From the NCBI RefSeq assembly GCF_965229315.1, contig NZ_CBDDJA010000001.1:372001-436000 (forward strand): 64,000 bases of DNA, written 5' to 3'. Made by a program: the position numbers and the translations under genes. The stretch is from Pelomonas sp965229315 (lineage in GTDB: Bacteria; Pseudomonadota; Gammaproteobacteria; Burkholderiales; Burkholderiaceae_C). Shown one piece after another: positions 23,535 through 33,778 of the stretch; the stretch's first letter is position 1, and each line of letters opens with the position of its first letter. Below the pieces are notes generated by a model, which saw nothing but the letters and a program-made list of their open reading frames with translations, had not been told where the DNA came from and did no database searches.

Positions 23535-25627
23535 GCCGCGTCCTCCCGGCCGGCGGCGTCCGCGGCCCCTGCGCGCGCCGGGCCGCTCAGCACCTGCAGG
23601 CCGACGAGGCCTTCGCCCCACGCGGCCTCCAGCCGCGCCGTCAGCTGGGCCGCGGCCAGGGCATCCGCGGCGTCGATGCGCTCCACGCCGTAGGCCTTGT
23701 TGCGGCCATGGGCCTTGGCGAGGTACATGACGGTGTCGACGAGGTCGATGGCCCGCTCCCACGACAGCCGCAGCCCGTGCGGCGGGACGGGCAGGCTGAC
23801 GAAGCCGATGGACGCCGTGACGGGCACGGTGCGGCCCTCGTGCCCCATGGGCTGGGCGCCGATGAGGTCGAGCAGGCGCTGCGCGAGCTGCGGCGCAAAC
23901 GCGCCCTCGCGGGTGCGCGCGACGATCAGGAACTCCTCGCCGCCCCAGCGCACGATGAGGTCGTCGTCGCGCACCGCCTCGCGCAGCCTGCGCGCGATCT
24001 CGATGAGGACGGCATCCCCGGCCGCGTGGCCAAAACTGTCGTTGATGCGCTTGAAGTGGTCGATGTCGATCAGGAAGACGCTGGCCGCGAGCCCATCGCT
24101 GCCCGACAGCGCCTTGATCGCGGCCTGGAAATGGCGGCGGTTGGCCAGGCCCGTGAGCGGGTCGGTCTCGCTCTGGCGCTTCAGCGACGCGTTGCTGTGC
24201 GCGAGCTGCTCGTTGGTGCGGCGCACGCGGCGGAAGGCCTGGTACAGCAGCCCCAGCGACACGAGCACGCAGCCGCCCAGTGCCGCCCACAGCATCAGCG
24301 CCAGGTTGCGCTGGTGGACCTGCTCGGCCTTCAGCGCGTTGTCGCGGTTCAGCAGCTCGATGTCGCGCGCGCGCTGCTCGGCGTCCTGGCGCTCCTGCGC
24401 TTCCAGCAGCACCTTGCGCGTCTCGTCGCGCAGCACGCGGTCGATCATGCGGCGGTGCTCGCGGTAGGCGGCCACGGCGCCGGGCAGGTCACCGAACTTC
24501 TCCAGGTAGGCGGCCAGCTCCTGCCACCCGGAGGCGGCATAGGACAGCGCGCCCTGCTGCTCGTCCAGCATGATGCCGGCGCGCACGTCCTCGCGGCCCT
24601 CGGCGACGCGGCCCAGCGCGATCTTGGCCAGGCCGATGTTGGTGCGCGCCAGGCTCTCGGCGCTGGTGTTGCGCGTCGCCCGTGCGAGCGGCAGCGCCTG
24701 CTCCGCCAGTTCGAGGGCACGCGACGGGTGCCCCTGGCGCAGGTGGTAGTCGGCGAAGTTGCCCAGGCCCAGCGCCCGCACCGAGTCGGCGCCGGCGCGC
24801 GTGGCCTGCTCCAGCGCCTCGGAGTTGGCCTGCAGCATGATGCTGCTGTCGCTGTCGTCGGCATGCACGATGCCGCGCATGGTGTGGACGCGGTTCAGCG
24901 TCATCGGATCGGGGTCCTTCTGCGCCTCGACCAGGGCCTGCGCGACGAGCTGGCGGGCACGGGCCGGCGTGTCGGCCCGCGCGGACGTGAACGCCAGATC
25001 CGTCAGCGCCAGCGCGGCGCGCCAGGGCTGGCCCATCTGCTCGGCCAGGCGCAAGGCCGCGTGGCCATGCGTCAGTGCCGCATCGAGCTCGCCGGCGTCG
25101 CTGGTGATGGAGGCGAGCTGGTGGTAGTAGCGCCAGCGGAACACCGGCCCCGCGGCGTTGAGCTGGGCGGCGTCGATGGCCGTCAGCAGCTTGCGCGCCT
25201 CGCGCAGGTCGCCATGCGCGCGCAGGTACTCGGCGCTGACGCTGGCGGCCGCGACCGCGGCGGCGGCACGCCCGTCGCCAGCCGGCCAGTCGCGCAGCTG
25301 CTGGGTGATGCTGTCGCTGAGGGCGCGGTCCCGCGCGAGTGCCGCGAGCAGCCCGCGCAGCGCGAGCACCTCAAGCTGGCCGGGGCTGTGAGGGGCCAGC
25401 GCCGCGCCGCGTGCACGCAGCTCCCTCTCCAGCTGGTCGGGCCTGGCGCGCTGGGCGCGCTCGATGCGGTCGAGGTCGCGCGCCAGCGCTTCATCCAGCG
25501 GCGCGGACGCGGACGCCGCGGCCGCAGGCACCCCCTGGCCGCCCCCCTCGCGCGAGCATGCGCCCAGCAGCGCCAGCGCAATGAGCGCGGCGCACAGGGC
25601 GGAGCGGGAAGGCAGGGCAGGCGGCAT
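23531..25627 (-). CDS. TPR-containing diguanylate cyclase with lipoprotein-type N-terminus (first of a tandem pair)
   Basis: 698 residues from the ATG at 25627; upstream in-frame ATGs at 25687 and 25711 exist, but this start gives a clean lipoprotein signal with lipobox LGAC (Cys24). Residues ~60-420 are TPR-like helices, presumably periplasmic. A membrane segment near 439-461 (LALMLWAALGGCVLVSLGLL) leads to a cytoplasmic GGDEF domain with DIDHFKRIND and GGEEF near 559-563, and RxxD (RDDD) five residues earlier, so an active, feedback-inhibited cyclase is expected. A lipidated N-terminus combined with a transmembrane cyclase is uncommon. The stop overlaps the start of the next cyclase gene. 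Confidence 0.87.
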   Translation of the reverse strand: MPPALPSRSALCAALIALALLGACSREGGGQGVPAAAASASAPLDEALARDLDRIERAQRARPDQLERELRARGAALAPHSPGQLEVLALRGLLAALARDRALSDSITQQLRDWPAGDGRAAAAVAAASVSAEYLRAHGDLREARKLLTAIDAAQLNAAGPVFRWRYYHQLASITSDAGELDAALTHGHAALRLAEQMGQPWRAALALTDLAFTSARADTPARARQLVAQALVEAQKDPDPMTLNRVHTMRGIVHADDSDSSIMLQANSEALEQATRAGADSVRALGLGNFADYHLRQGHPSRALELAEQALPLARATRNTSAESLARTNIGLAKIALGRVAEGREDVRAGIMLDEQQGALSYAASGWQELAAYLEKFGDLPGAVAAYREHRRMIDRVLRDETRKVLLEAQERQDAEQRARDIELLNRDNALKAEQVHQRNLALMLWAALGGCVLVSLGLLYQAFRRVRRTNEQLAHSNASLKRQSETDPLTGLANRRHFQAAIKALSGSDGLAASVFLIDIDHFKRINDSFGHAAGDAVLIEIARRLREAVRDDDLIVRWGGEEFLIVARTREGAFAPQLAQRLLDLIGAQPMGHEGRTVPVTASIGFVSLPVPPHGLRLSWERAIDLVDTVMYLAKAHGRNKAYGVERIDAADALAAAQLTARLEAAWGEGLVGLQVLSGPARAGAADAAGREDAA

Positions 25628-25744
25628 CGGGGCAGCGGGCGCGGGGCGGTGCGTCCCCACGCACCGGATTTCAGCGCGGTTCAGCATGCCTTTCGCGTCA
25701 GCCTGCGCCAAGACCGTTCAGATTGCACGGGAGCAGTTCCCGTT

Positions 25745-27415
<1,671 letters not shown>

Positions 27416-27417
27416 GG

Positions 27418-28443
27418 TCACTCCAGCCCGCGCAGCTTGGGGTCCAGCGCGTCGCGCAGCGCATCGGTGAACAGCGCGAACGCGGTGACGAAGATGGCCA
27501 TCAGCGCCGTCACGGCGGCGAGCTGCCACCAGTAGCCGAGGATCATCTCGTTCTGCGCCTCGGCCAGCATCGTGCCCCAGGAGACCTGGTCCACGCCCAC
27601 GCCCAGGCCCAGGTAGCTCAGGATGACCTCGCTCTTGATGAAGCTCACCACGTGCAGCGACAGCTGCACCAGCGCCACGTGCGACACGTTGGGCAGGATG
27701 TGCTTGAACATGCGCGACCACTGCGACGCGCCGATGGCCTCGGCCGAGCGCACGTACTCGCGGCTGCGGTGCTTCATGAACTCGGCGCGGATCAGGCGGT
27801 AGATGCCCGTCCAGCCGGTCAGCGCGAGGATGAGCACCACCGACGTGATGCCGCGGCTGAAGATGGCCGCGAACGCGAAGATCAGCAGGATGCTGGGGAT
27901 GGCCGTGAAGACGTTGTAGACCCACTCCAGGAAGTCACCCAGCTTGCCGCCGAAGAAGCCCGACAGGGCGCCCAGCACGGTGCCGATCAGCGTCGCCACG
28001 ACGGCCGCCGCCAGGCCCACGAAGATGGAGACCTCGGCGCCTTTGATGACCTTGGCCAGCACGTCGCGGCCCAGGCGGTCGCCGCCCAGCGGCAGCGTCT
28101 CGGCGCGCGGCGCCTCGTCGGTCTTGAAGGCCTTGGCGCGCTCGGCCCACTCGGCATAGCGGGGCGCCAGCGGGTCGATGTCGGACAGGTCCACGTTCGG
28201 GCCCTTGGGCACGGCGATGGTGCCGGTGTCCTCGGGCGGCTGCGGGCCCAGCAGCGTCGGCGGCGCGTTGGGCACGCCGACCTCCTGCTGCCAGTTCGCC
28301 GCGATGCGGTCGGTGGCGGCCAGCAGCACGAGGACGAGGAACAGGCCGACGATGGCCATGCAGGCCATGCCGACGCGGTCGGTCTTCAGGCGGCGCCACG
28401 AGGCCGCCCAGACACCGCCGGAGGAATTCGACACGGCGCTCAT
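27418..28443 (-). CDS. yejE: Peptide ABC transporter permease (YejE-like)
   Basis: 341 residues with an N-terminal membrane segment (~residues 22-45), a long soluble insert (~50-130) and a block of five membrane segments in the C-terminal half. The permease loop for ATPase contact reads EAIGASQWSRMFKHILPN. The extended N-terminal domain before the transport core is typical of YejE/DppC-type permeases. Its start overlaps the stop of yejB by four bases (ATGA at 28440-28443), so translation is probably coupled. It forms the inner-membrane channel together with YejB. Confidence 0.9.
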   Translation of the reverse strand: MSAVSNSSGGVWAASWRRLKTDRVGMACMAIVGLFLVLVLLAATDRIAANWQQEVGVPNAPPTLLGPQPPEDTGTIAVPKGPNVDLSDIDPLAPRYAEWAERAKAFKTDEAPRAETLPLGGDRLGRDVLAKVIKGAEVSIFVGLAAAVVATLIGTVLGALSGFFGGKLGDFLEWVYNVFTAIPSILLIFAFAAIFSRGITSVVLILALTGWTGIYRLIRAEFMKHRSREYVRSAEAIGASQWSRMFKHILPNVSHVALVQLSLHVVSFIKSEVILSYLGLGVGVDQVSWGTMLAEAQNEMILGYWWQLAAVTALMAIFVTAFALFTDALRDALDPKLRGLE

Positions 28444-29378
28444 TTGAGGACCACCCGGGGATCGACGAGCTTGTAGAGCACATCGACGAGGAGGTTGAAG
28501 CTCATCGTCAGCGCCGCGAGGTAGATGGCGAAGGCCTGCAGGACCGGATAGTCGCCGCGGTTCACCGCCAGCAGCAGCTCGCGGCCCAGACCCGGGATGG
28601 AGAAGAACACCTCGATCAGGAAGCTGCCCACCAGCACGCCCGGCAGCAGCACCGACACGTTGGTCAGGATGGGGATCATCGCGTTGCGCAGCACGTGGCG
28701 CAGCAGCACGGTGCGCTCCGTCATGCCCTTGGCACGCGCGGTGCGCACATAGTCGTGGCCGATCTCGTCGAGGAAGAAGCTGCGGTACAGGCGGATCTGC
28801 GGCGCCAGCGACACCGCCACAGCCACCAGCACCGGCAGCGGCGCATAGGTGGTGAGGTTGGTCCAGTGGTTGCCGGTCCAGCCCTGCACCGGGAACCAGC
28901 CGAGGCGGAACGCGAAGATGTACTGCGCCAGGATGACGTAGACCAGCAGCGAGATGGACACGGCCACCGTCGAGACCACCATCACCGCGCGGTCCGTCAG
29001 GCTGCCGCGCACGGTGGCGACGGCCAGCGCGAACGGGATGGCCAGCGCCACTTCCAGCACCAGGATGGGCAGCGTCACCGTCAGCGTGGCCGGCAGGCGC
29101 GTCGCGAACAGGTGGGCGACCGACTCGTTCGTCGCCCAGCTCTTGCCCCAGTCGAAGGTGACGATCTGCTTGACGAAGATCCAGAGCTGCTCCCAGACCG
29201 GCTTGTTCAGGCCGAGCTGGTCGCGGATGGACTCGATCTGCTCAGGGCTCGCGTTCAGGCCACCGAGGATGATGGCCGGATCACTGCCGAAGTACTTGAA
29301 AAGGAAGAACACCAGCAGCACGACGCCGAGCAATGTCGGAATCATTTGCCACAGGCGCCGTATCAGATAGGCCGCCAC
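28440..29378 (-). CDS. yejB: Peptide ABC transporter permease (YejB-like)
   Basis: 312 residues, DppB/OppB type. It starts with the family pattern MAAYLIRRLWQMIPTLLGVV and has about six membrane segments; the ATPase-contact loop is TARAKGMTERTVLLRHVLRN. It is the first gene of yejB-yejE-yejF and reads away from two binding-protein genes. The leader between its start and the divergent gene contains a terminator-like hairpin and a 20-base inverted repeat, so its transcription is probably controlled separately from that of the binding proteins. Confidence 0.9.
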   Translation of the reverse strand: MAAYLIRRLWQMIPTLLGVVLLVFFLFKYFGSDPAIILGGLNASPEQIESIRDQLGLNKPVWEQLWIFVKQIVTFDWGKSWATNESVAHLFATRLPATLTVTLPILVLEVALAIPFALAVATVRGSLTDRAVMVVSTVAVSISLLVYVILAQYIFAFRLGWFPVQGWTGNHWTNLTTYAPLPVLVAVAVSLAPQIRLYRSFFLDEIGHDYVRTARAKGMTERTVLLRHVLRNAMIPILTNVSVLLPGVLVGSFLIEVFFSIPGLGRELLLAVNRGDYPVLQAFAIYLAALTMSFNLLVDVLYKLVDPRVVLK

Positions 29379-29397
29379 AACGACACTCCAGCCAGAT

Positions 29398-29417
29398 GTA
29401 CAGGCATAGGCCTGTAC
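29398..29417. promoter_or_regulatory. 20-bp inverted repeat close to the yejB start
   Basis: Arms GTACAGGC (29398-29405) and GCCTGTAC (29410-29417) are perfect and separated by ATAG. The centre lies about 30 bases upstream of the yejB ATG. It could be an operator for a dimeric repressor or a second hairpin in the yejB leader RNA. Confidence 0.5.
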
Positions 29418-29428
29418 CGGCCCTCGCC

Positions 29429-29463
29429 AAAAACCACCAGCCCCGCCGCAAGAGCGGGGCTGG
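29429..29463 (-). terminator. Terminator-like hairpin in the yejB leader
   Basis: Read on the minus strand, a 10-bp stem (arms at 29463-29454 and 29446-29437, CCAGCCCCGC and GCGGGGCTGG) with a 7-base loop is followed after three bases by five T residues (29433-29429). No minus-strand gene ends here; yejB starts 51 bases further on. It is therefore either an attenuator in the yejB leader or a block to antisense transcription from the divergent side. Confidence 0.5.
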
Positions 29464-29560
29464 CACGGGTCGGGGCCGGAGTCTATGCGAGCACCGCATC
29501 CCAGCGGACTGCCGGTTTCACTAGACTCGGCGACTTTTCAGAACCTGCCGCGTCGTTGCC

Positions 29561-31354
29561 ATGAAGTTCTCCACCCTGCTGACCACCCTGCTGCTGGCCT
29601 GCGCCGCGGTGGGCGCCCATGCCGCCGACAAGGTCGTGCGTTACGCCTTCCGCGTCGCCGAGACGGGGTTCGATCCAGTTCAGGTCACCGACAAGTACTC
29701 CAAGGACGTGGCCGCCTGCATCTTCGATGCGCCGCTGGAATACGACCTCGGCACGCGGCCCTTCAAGCTGCGGCCGGCCACCGCCGCGGCGATGCCCGAG
29801 ATCAGCGCCGATTTCAAGAGCATCACCTTCCGCATCAAGCCCGGCATCTACTTCGCCGACGACCCCGCCTTCAAGGGCAAGAAGCGCGAACTGGTCGCGC
29901 AGGACTACGTCTACTCCATCAAGCGCCACTACGACCCGCGCTGGAAGAGCGGCAACCTCTACCTGCTGGAGAACGCCAAGGTGCTGGGCCTGTCGGAGCT
30001 GCGCAAGGAGCTGATGGCGGCGAAGAAGCCGTTCGACTACGACCGCGAGGTCGAAGGCCTGCGGGCGCTGGACAAGTACACCTTCCAGATCAAGCTGGGC
30101 CTGGGCGACCCGCGCTTCGTGCAGAACTTCAGCGACGCCGGCACCTTCGGCGCGGTGGCGCGCGAAGTGGTCGAGTTCTACGGCGACAAGATCATGGAAC
30201 ACCCGGTGGGCACCAACGCCTTCCGGCTGGCCGAATGGCGGCGCAGCTCCAAGATCGTGCTGGCGCGCAACCCCAACTTCCGCGACATGGTCTACGCCGA
30301 GGTGGCGCCGCCGGGCGCCGACGAGCGGCTGAAGGCCGAGGTCGCCGCGCTACAGGGCAAGAAGCTGCCGCTGGTGGACCGCGTCGAGATCAGCATCATC
30401 GAAGAGAACCAGCCGCGCTGGCTGGCCTTCGTGCGCGGCGAGTTCGACGTCATCGAGGAGGTGCCGCCCGACTTCGCCGGCGAGGCCATGCCGCGCGGCC
30501 AGCTCGCGCCCAACCTGGCCAAGCAGGGCATCCACATGCAGCGCTACCCGCGCGTGGACGTGGCGGTCAGCTACTTCAACATGGAAGACCCGGTCGTGGG
30601 CGGCTACACGCCGGACAAGATCGCGCTGCGCCGCGCGATCAACCTGGCCGTGGACCTGGACAAGGAGATCCGCCTCGTGCGCCGCGGCCAGGCCGTGAAG
30701 AGCCAGGGTCCCATCCCGCCCATTGCCTTCGGCGGCTCGACCGAGTTCAAGACCGAGATGAGCGAGTTCGACCCGGCCAAGGCCAAGGCGCTGCTGGACC
30801 TGTACGGCTACGTCGACAAGAACGGCGACGGCTGGCGCGACCTGCCCGACGGCAGCCCGCTCGTGATCGAGTACGCCACGCAGCCCGACGCCCAGAGCCG
30901 CCAGCTCGTCGAGCAGTGGCAGAAGAACATGGACGCCATCGGCATCCGCATCAAGTTCAAGATCGCCAAGTGGCCGGAGAACCTGAAGGCCTCCAATGCG
31001 GCCAAGCTGCAGATGTGGGGCGTGGGCTGGATCGGCTCGACGCCGGACGGCGACACTTTCCTGGCGATGGGCTCCAACAAGTCCAAGGGCGCCGCCAACA
31101 AGCCGCGCTTCGACCTGCCGGCCTTCGAGGCGCTGTACGACAAGCAGAAGGCCCTGCCCGACGGCCCCGAGCGCCATGCCGTCATGCAGGAAGCCCAGCG
31201 CATGCTGGTGGCCTACGCGCCCTACAAGTTCCACGTGCACCGCATCTGGACCGACATGGCCCAGCCCTGGGTCAAGGGCTACAGCCGCAACCTGTTCGTG
31301 CGCGACGTCTGGAAGTACGTGGACGTCGACACCGCCGAAGTGCCCAAGCCATGA
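29561..31354 (+). CDS. Peptide ABC transporter binding protein (YejA-like), first copy
   Basis: 597 residues with a signal peptide (cleavage after AHA, near residue 21). The body is an extracellular solute-binding family 5 protein, the class that binds peptides for Dpp/Opp/Yej transporters. Characteristic segments include RYAFRVAETGFDPVQ, ITFRIKPGIYFADDP and YTPDKIALRRAINLA. Near residue 420 the sequence DKNGDGWRDLPDG resembles an EF-hand calcium loop. The gene is divergent from yejB-yejE-yejF. It is followed at a four-base overlap (ATGA at 31351) by a paralogue of the same length and order. Confidence 0.9.
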   Translation: MKFSTLLTTLLLACAAVGAHAADKVVRYAFRVAETGFDPVQVTDKYSKDVAACIFDAPLEYDLGTRPFKLRPATAAAMPEISADFKSITFRIKPGIYFADDPAFKGKKRELVAQDYVYSIKRHYDPRWKSGNLYLLENAKVLGLSELRKELMAAKKPFDYDREVEGLRALDKYTFQIKLGLGDPRFVQNFSDAGTFGAVAREVVEFYGDKIMEHPVGTNAFRLAEWRRSSKIVLARNPNFRDMVYAEVAPPGADERLKAEVAALQGKKLPLVDRVEISIIEENQPRWLAFVRGEFDVIEEVPPDFAGEAMPRGQLAPNLAKQGIHMQRYPRVDVAVSYFNMEDPVVGGYTPDKIALRRAINLAVDLDKEIRLVRRGQAVKSQGPIPPIAFGGSTEFKTEMSEFDPAKAKALLDLYGYVDKNGDGWRDLPDGSPLVIEYATQPDAQSRQLVEQWQKNMDAIGIRIKFKIAKWPENLKASNAAKLQMWGVGWIGSTPDGDTFLAMGSNKSKGAANKPRFDLPAFEALYDKQKALPDGPERHAVMQEAQRMLVAYAPYKFHVHRIWTDMAQPWVKGYSRNLFVRDVWKYVDVDTAEVPKP

Positions 31355-33180
31355 CTGCCCGCCCCGTGATGAAACACCTGCTCGCCGCGCTCGCCGTCTG
31401 CACAGTCCTGCTGTCGCCCGCAGGCGCCACAGACACGCCGCAGGCAGCGCCCGTGAAGACCTTGCGGTATGCCCTTAAGGTCGCGGAGACGGGGTTCGAC
31501 CCCGTGCGCATCTCGGACCTGTATTCGCGCTCGCTGACGGCGCACATGTTCGAGAGCCCCTACACCTACGACCCGCTGGCACGACCCACGAAGATCGTGC
31601 CGCTGGTGGCTGCGGGCGAGCCCGAAATCAGCGCCGACTTCAAGACGTTCACCGTGCGCATCAAGCCCGGCATCTACTTCGCGGACGACCCGGCGTTCAA
31701 GGGCAGGAAGCGCGAGCTCACCGCGCAGGACTTCGTCTACAGCATCAAGCGCTTCGCCGACCCGGCCACCAATGCGCAGAACTGGGCCGGCTATGAGGAT
31801 GCCGGCCTCGTGGGCCTGGCCGAGTTGCGCGAGCAGGTGCTCAAGAGCAAGCGCCCGTTCCCCTACGACACCGACGTGGCCGGCCTGCTCGCGCTGGACC
31901 GCTACACGCTGCAGCTGAAGACGAACGAGCCGCGCCCGCGGCTGGTCGAGAGCATCCTGACCGGCAACGACCTGTACGGCGCCGTCGCCCGCGAGGTGGT
32001 CGAGTTCTATGGCGACCGGATCATGGAGCATCCGGTGGGCACCGGGCCTTTCATGTTGAAGGCCTGGCGGCGCAGCTCGCAGATGGTGTTCGAGCGCAAC
32101 CCCGGCTACCGCGAGCGCCACTACGAGGCCGAGCCTGCGCCCGACGATGCCGAAGGCCAGGCCATCCTGGCCCGGCTCAAGGGGCGCAGCCTGCCGATGG
32201 TCGACCGCGTCGTCGTGGACGTCATCGTCGAGAACCAGCCGCGCTGGCTGGCCTTCCTGAACAACGAGCACGACTTCATCGAGCGCATGCCCGAGGAGTT
32301 CATCACTCAGGCCGCACCGGGTGGCCACCTGGCCCCCAACCTCGCCAAGCGCGGCATGCAGGCGGTATTCACGCTGGCACCCGACGTGACGCTGACCTGC
32401 TTCAACATGGAAGACCCGGTCGTGGGCGGCTACACGCCCGACAAGGTCGCGCTGCGCCGCGCGCTGTCGCTCGCCTATGACGTGAAGAAGGAGATCCAGC
32501 TCGCCCGCCGGGGCCAGGCCGTGCCCGCGCAGGCGCCGGCAATGCCCGGCACGTCCAGCTATGACCCCGACTTCAAGAGCGAGATGAGCGAACACGACCC
32601 GGCGCGCGCCAAGGCGTTGCTGGACATGTACGGCTATGTCGACAAGGACGGCGACGGCTGGCGCGACCTGCCCGACGGCCGCCCGCTCGTGCTGGTGCGC
32701 AACACGCAGTCCGATTCGCTGAGCCGCGCCATCGACGAGCTGTGGGACAAGGCGCTGCGCGCCATCGGCATCAAGCTGCAGCTGAAGGTGCAGCAGTGGC
32801 CCGAGAACCTGAAGGCCGCGCAGGCGGGCAACTACCAGATGTGGCCGGTGGGCTCGTCAGCCTCGCAGCCCGATGGCGCCGGCCTGCTGCAGTACTACTT
32901 CGGCCCGGCCGCCGGCACCTACAACCTGCCACGCTTCAAGAACGCCCGGCTGGACGACATCTACAGGCACGTGCAGTCCATTCCCGACGGTCCCGAACGC
33001 CAGGCGCTCTTCCGTGAAGCCAAGCGCATCGCCGTCGCCTACATGCCCTACAAGGTGCACAACCACCGCATCATCACGGACATCCAGCAGCCGTGGATGT
33101 CGGGCTTCCGACGGCCGCTGTTCTCGCAGGACTTCTGGCAGTACGTGGACATCGATCCGGGCAAGCAGCCTGTCCGCTGA
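31351..33180 (+). CDS. Peptide ABC transporter binding protein (YejA-like), second copy
   Basis: 609 residues from the ATG that overlaps the stop of the first copy; the signal peptide proper starts at the second Met (MKHLLAALAVCTVLLSPAGA). It is closely related to the first binding protein over its whole length (compare LRYALKVAETGFDPVR, TVRIKPGIYFADDP and EDPVVGGYTPDKVALRRAL) and has the same calcium-loop-like DKDGDGWRDLPDG. Two tandem paralogues for one set of permeases would widen the peptide range of the transporter. No obvious inactivating change is seen; the central regions that would line the binding pocket differ most. Confidence 0.9.
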   Translation: MTARPVMKHLLAALAVCTVLLSPAGATDTPQAAPVKTLRYALKVAETGFDPVRISDLYSRSLTAHMFESPYTYDPLARPTKIVPLVAAGEPEISADFKTFTVRIKPGIYFADDPAFKGRKRELTAQDFVYSIKRFADPATNAQNWAGYEDAGLVGLAELREQVLKSKRPFPYDTDVAGLLALDRYTLQLKTNEPRPRLVESILTGNDLYGAVAREVVEFYGDRIMEHPVGTGPFMLKAWRRSSQMVFERNPGYRERHYEAEPAPDDAEGQAILARLKGRSLPMVDRVVVDVIVENQPRWLAFLNNEHDFIERMPEEFITQAAPGGHLAPNLAKRGMQAVFTLAPDVTLTCFNMEDPVVGGYTPDKVALRRALSLAYDVKKEIQLARRGQAVPAQAPAMPGTSSYDPDFKSEMSEHDPARAKALLDMYGYVDKDGDGWRDLPDGRPLVLVRNTQSDSLSRAIDELWDKALRAIGIKLQLKVQQWPENLKAAQAGNYQMWPVGSSASQPDGAGLLQYYFGPAAGTYNLPRFKNARLDDIYRHVQSIPDGPERQALFREAKRIAVAYMPYKVHNHRIITDIQQPWMSGFRRPLFSQDFWQYVDIDPGKQPVR

Positions 33181-33284
33181 AAACCGCGCCGGCGTCCCGC
33201 GGAATCGACAGACTGTCGCAAGCGGCTGGCAGGCACGCGCCGTGCCGCTAGGCTTGCCAACATCAACACCGAAAGGAGCCCCAG

Positions 33285-33626
33285 ATGAACGACGCCGAAG
33301 AACTCCACAAGCTCGCCGACCTGCATGCCCGCGGCGTGCTCAACGACGAGGAATTCGCCAAGGCCAAGGCCCGCCTGCTGAACGGCGGCACGGCCCCGTT
33401 CTCCAGCGCGTCGCCGGGCGCTGCGCCCGGCCCCAACGTCAACGCCGTCAACGGCCTGCGCCGCGCGCGCATGGACCGCTGGATCGGCGGCGTCTGCGGC
33501 GGCATCGCCCGCGCCACGGGGCTGGACTCCTGGGTCTGGCGCCTGATCTTCACGGTGCTGTTCCTGGCCTTCGGCAGCGGTATCTTCCTGTACATCCTGC
33601 TGTGGATCTTCGTCCCTGAGGAATAG
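33285..33626 (+). CDS. SHOCT and PspC domain protein
   Basis: 113 residues. Residues 5-31 (LHKLADLHARGVLNDEEFAKAKARLL) match the short SHOCT domain and residues ~60-113 match PspC, with an amphipathic RWIGGVCGGIA followed by one or two membrane segments ending FVPEE. PspC is a membrane component of phage-shock-type envelope stress responses, and this is the stand-alone small form. The Shine-Dalgarno AAAGGAG is strong. No pspA/pspB/pspF genes are nearby. Confidence 0.88.
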   Translation: MNDAEELHKLADLHARGVLNDEEFAKAKARLLNGGTAPFSSASPGAAPGPNVNAVNGLRRARMDRWIGGVCGGIARATGLDSWVWRLIFTVLFLAFGSGIFLYILLWIFVPEE

Positions 33627-33650
33627 CCCACCCCCTACGGCCTGACGGCC

Positions 33651-33730
33651 GCCCCCTTCAAGGGGGCACTCCCAGCCGCCCGGCAAAGCCGGATCGGCGG
33701 GAGTCGCTGGAGGGGTCGGCCCTGAGGGCC
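33651..33730. repeat. Cluster of three hairpins after the PspC gene
   Basis: Three perfect or near-perfect stems follow one another in the 152-base gap. The first is GCCCCC (33651-33656) with GGGGGC (33662-33667). The second is a nested structure with outer arms ACTCCC (33668-33673) and GGGAGT (33699-33704), middle arms GCCG/CGGC and an inner hairpin CCGGC-AAA-GCCGG. The third is GGCCC-TGA-GGGCC (33718-33730). None is followed by a T tract. The arrangement resembles repetitive extragenic palindromes; it may also end transcription from the PspC gene. Confidence 0.5.
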
Positions 33731-33778
33731 TTCGCCTAATTCACCGGTATGCTGGACTGAAAAGCCAGGAGACACCCG

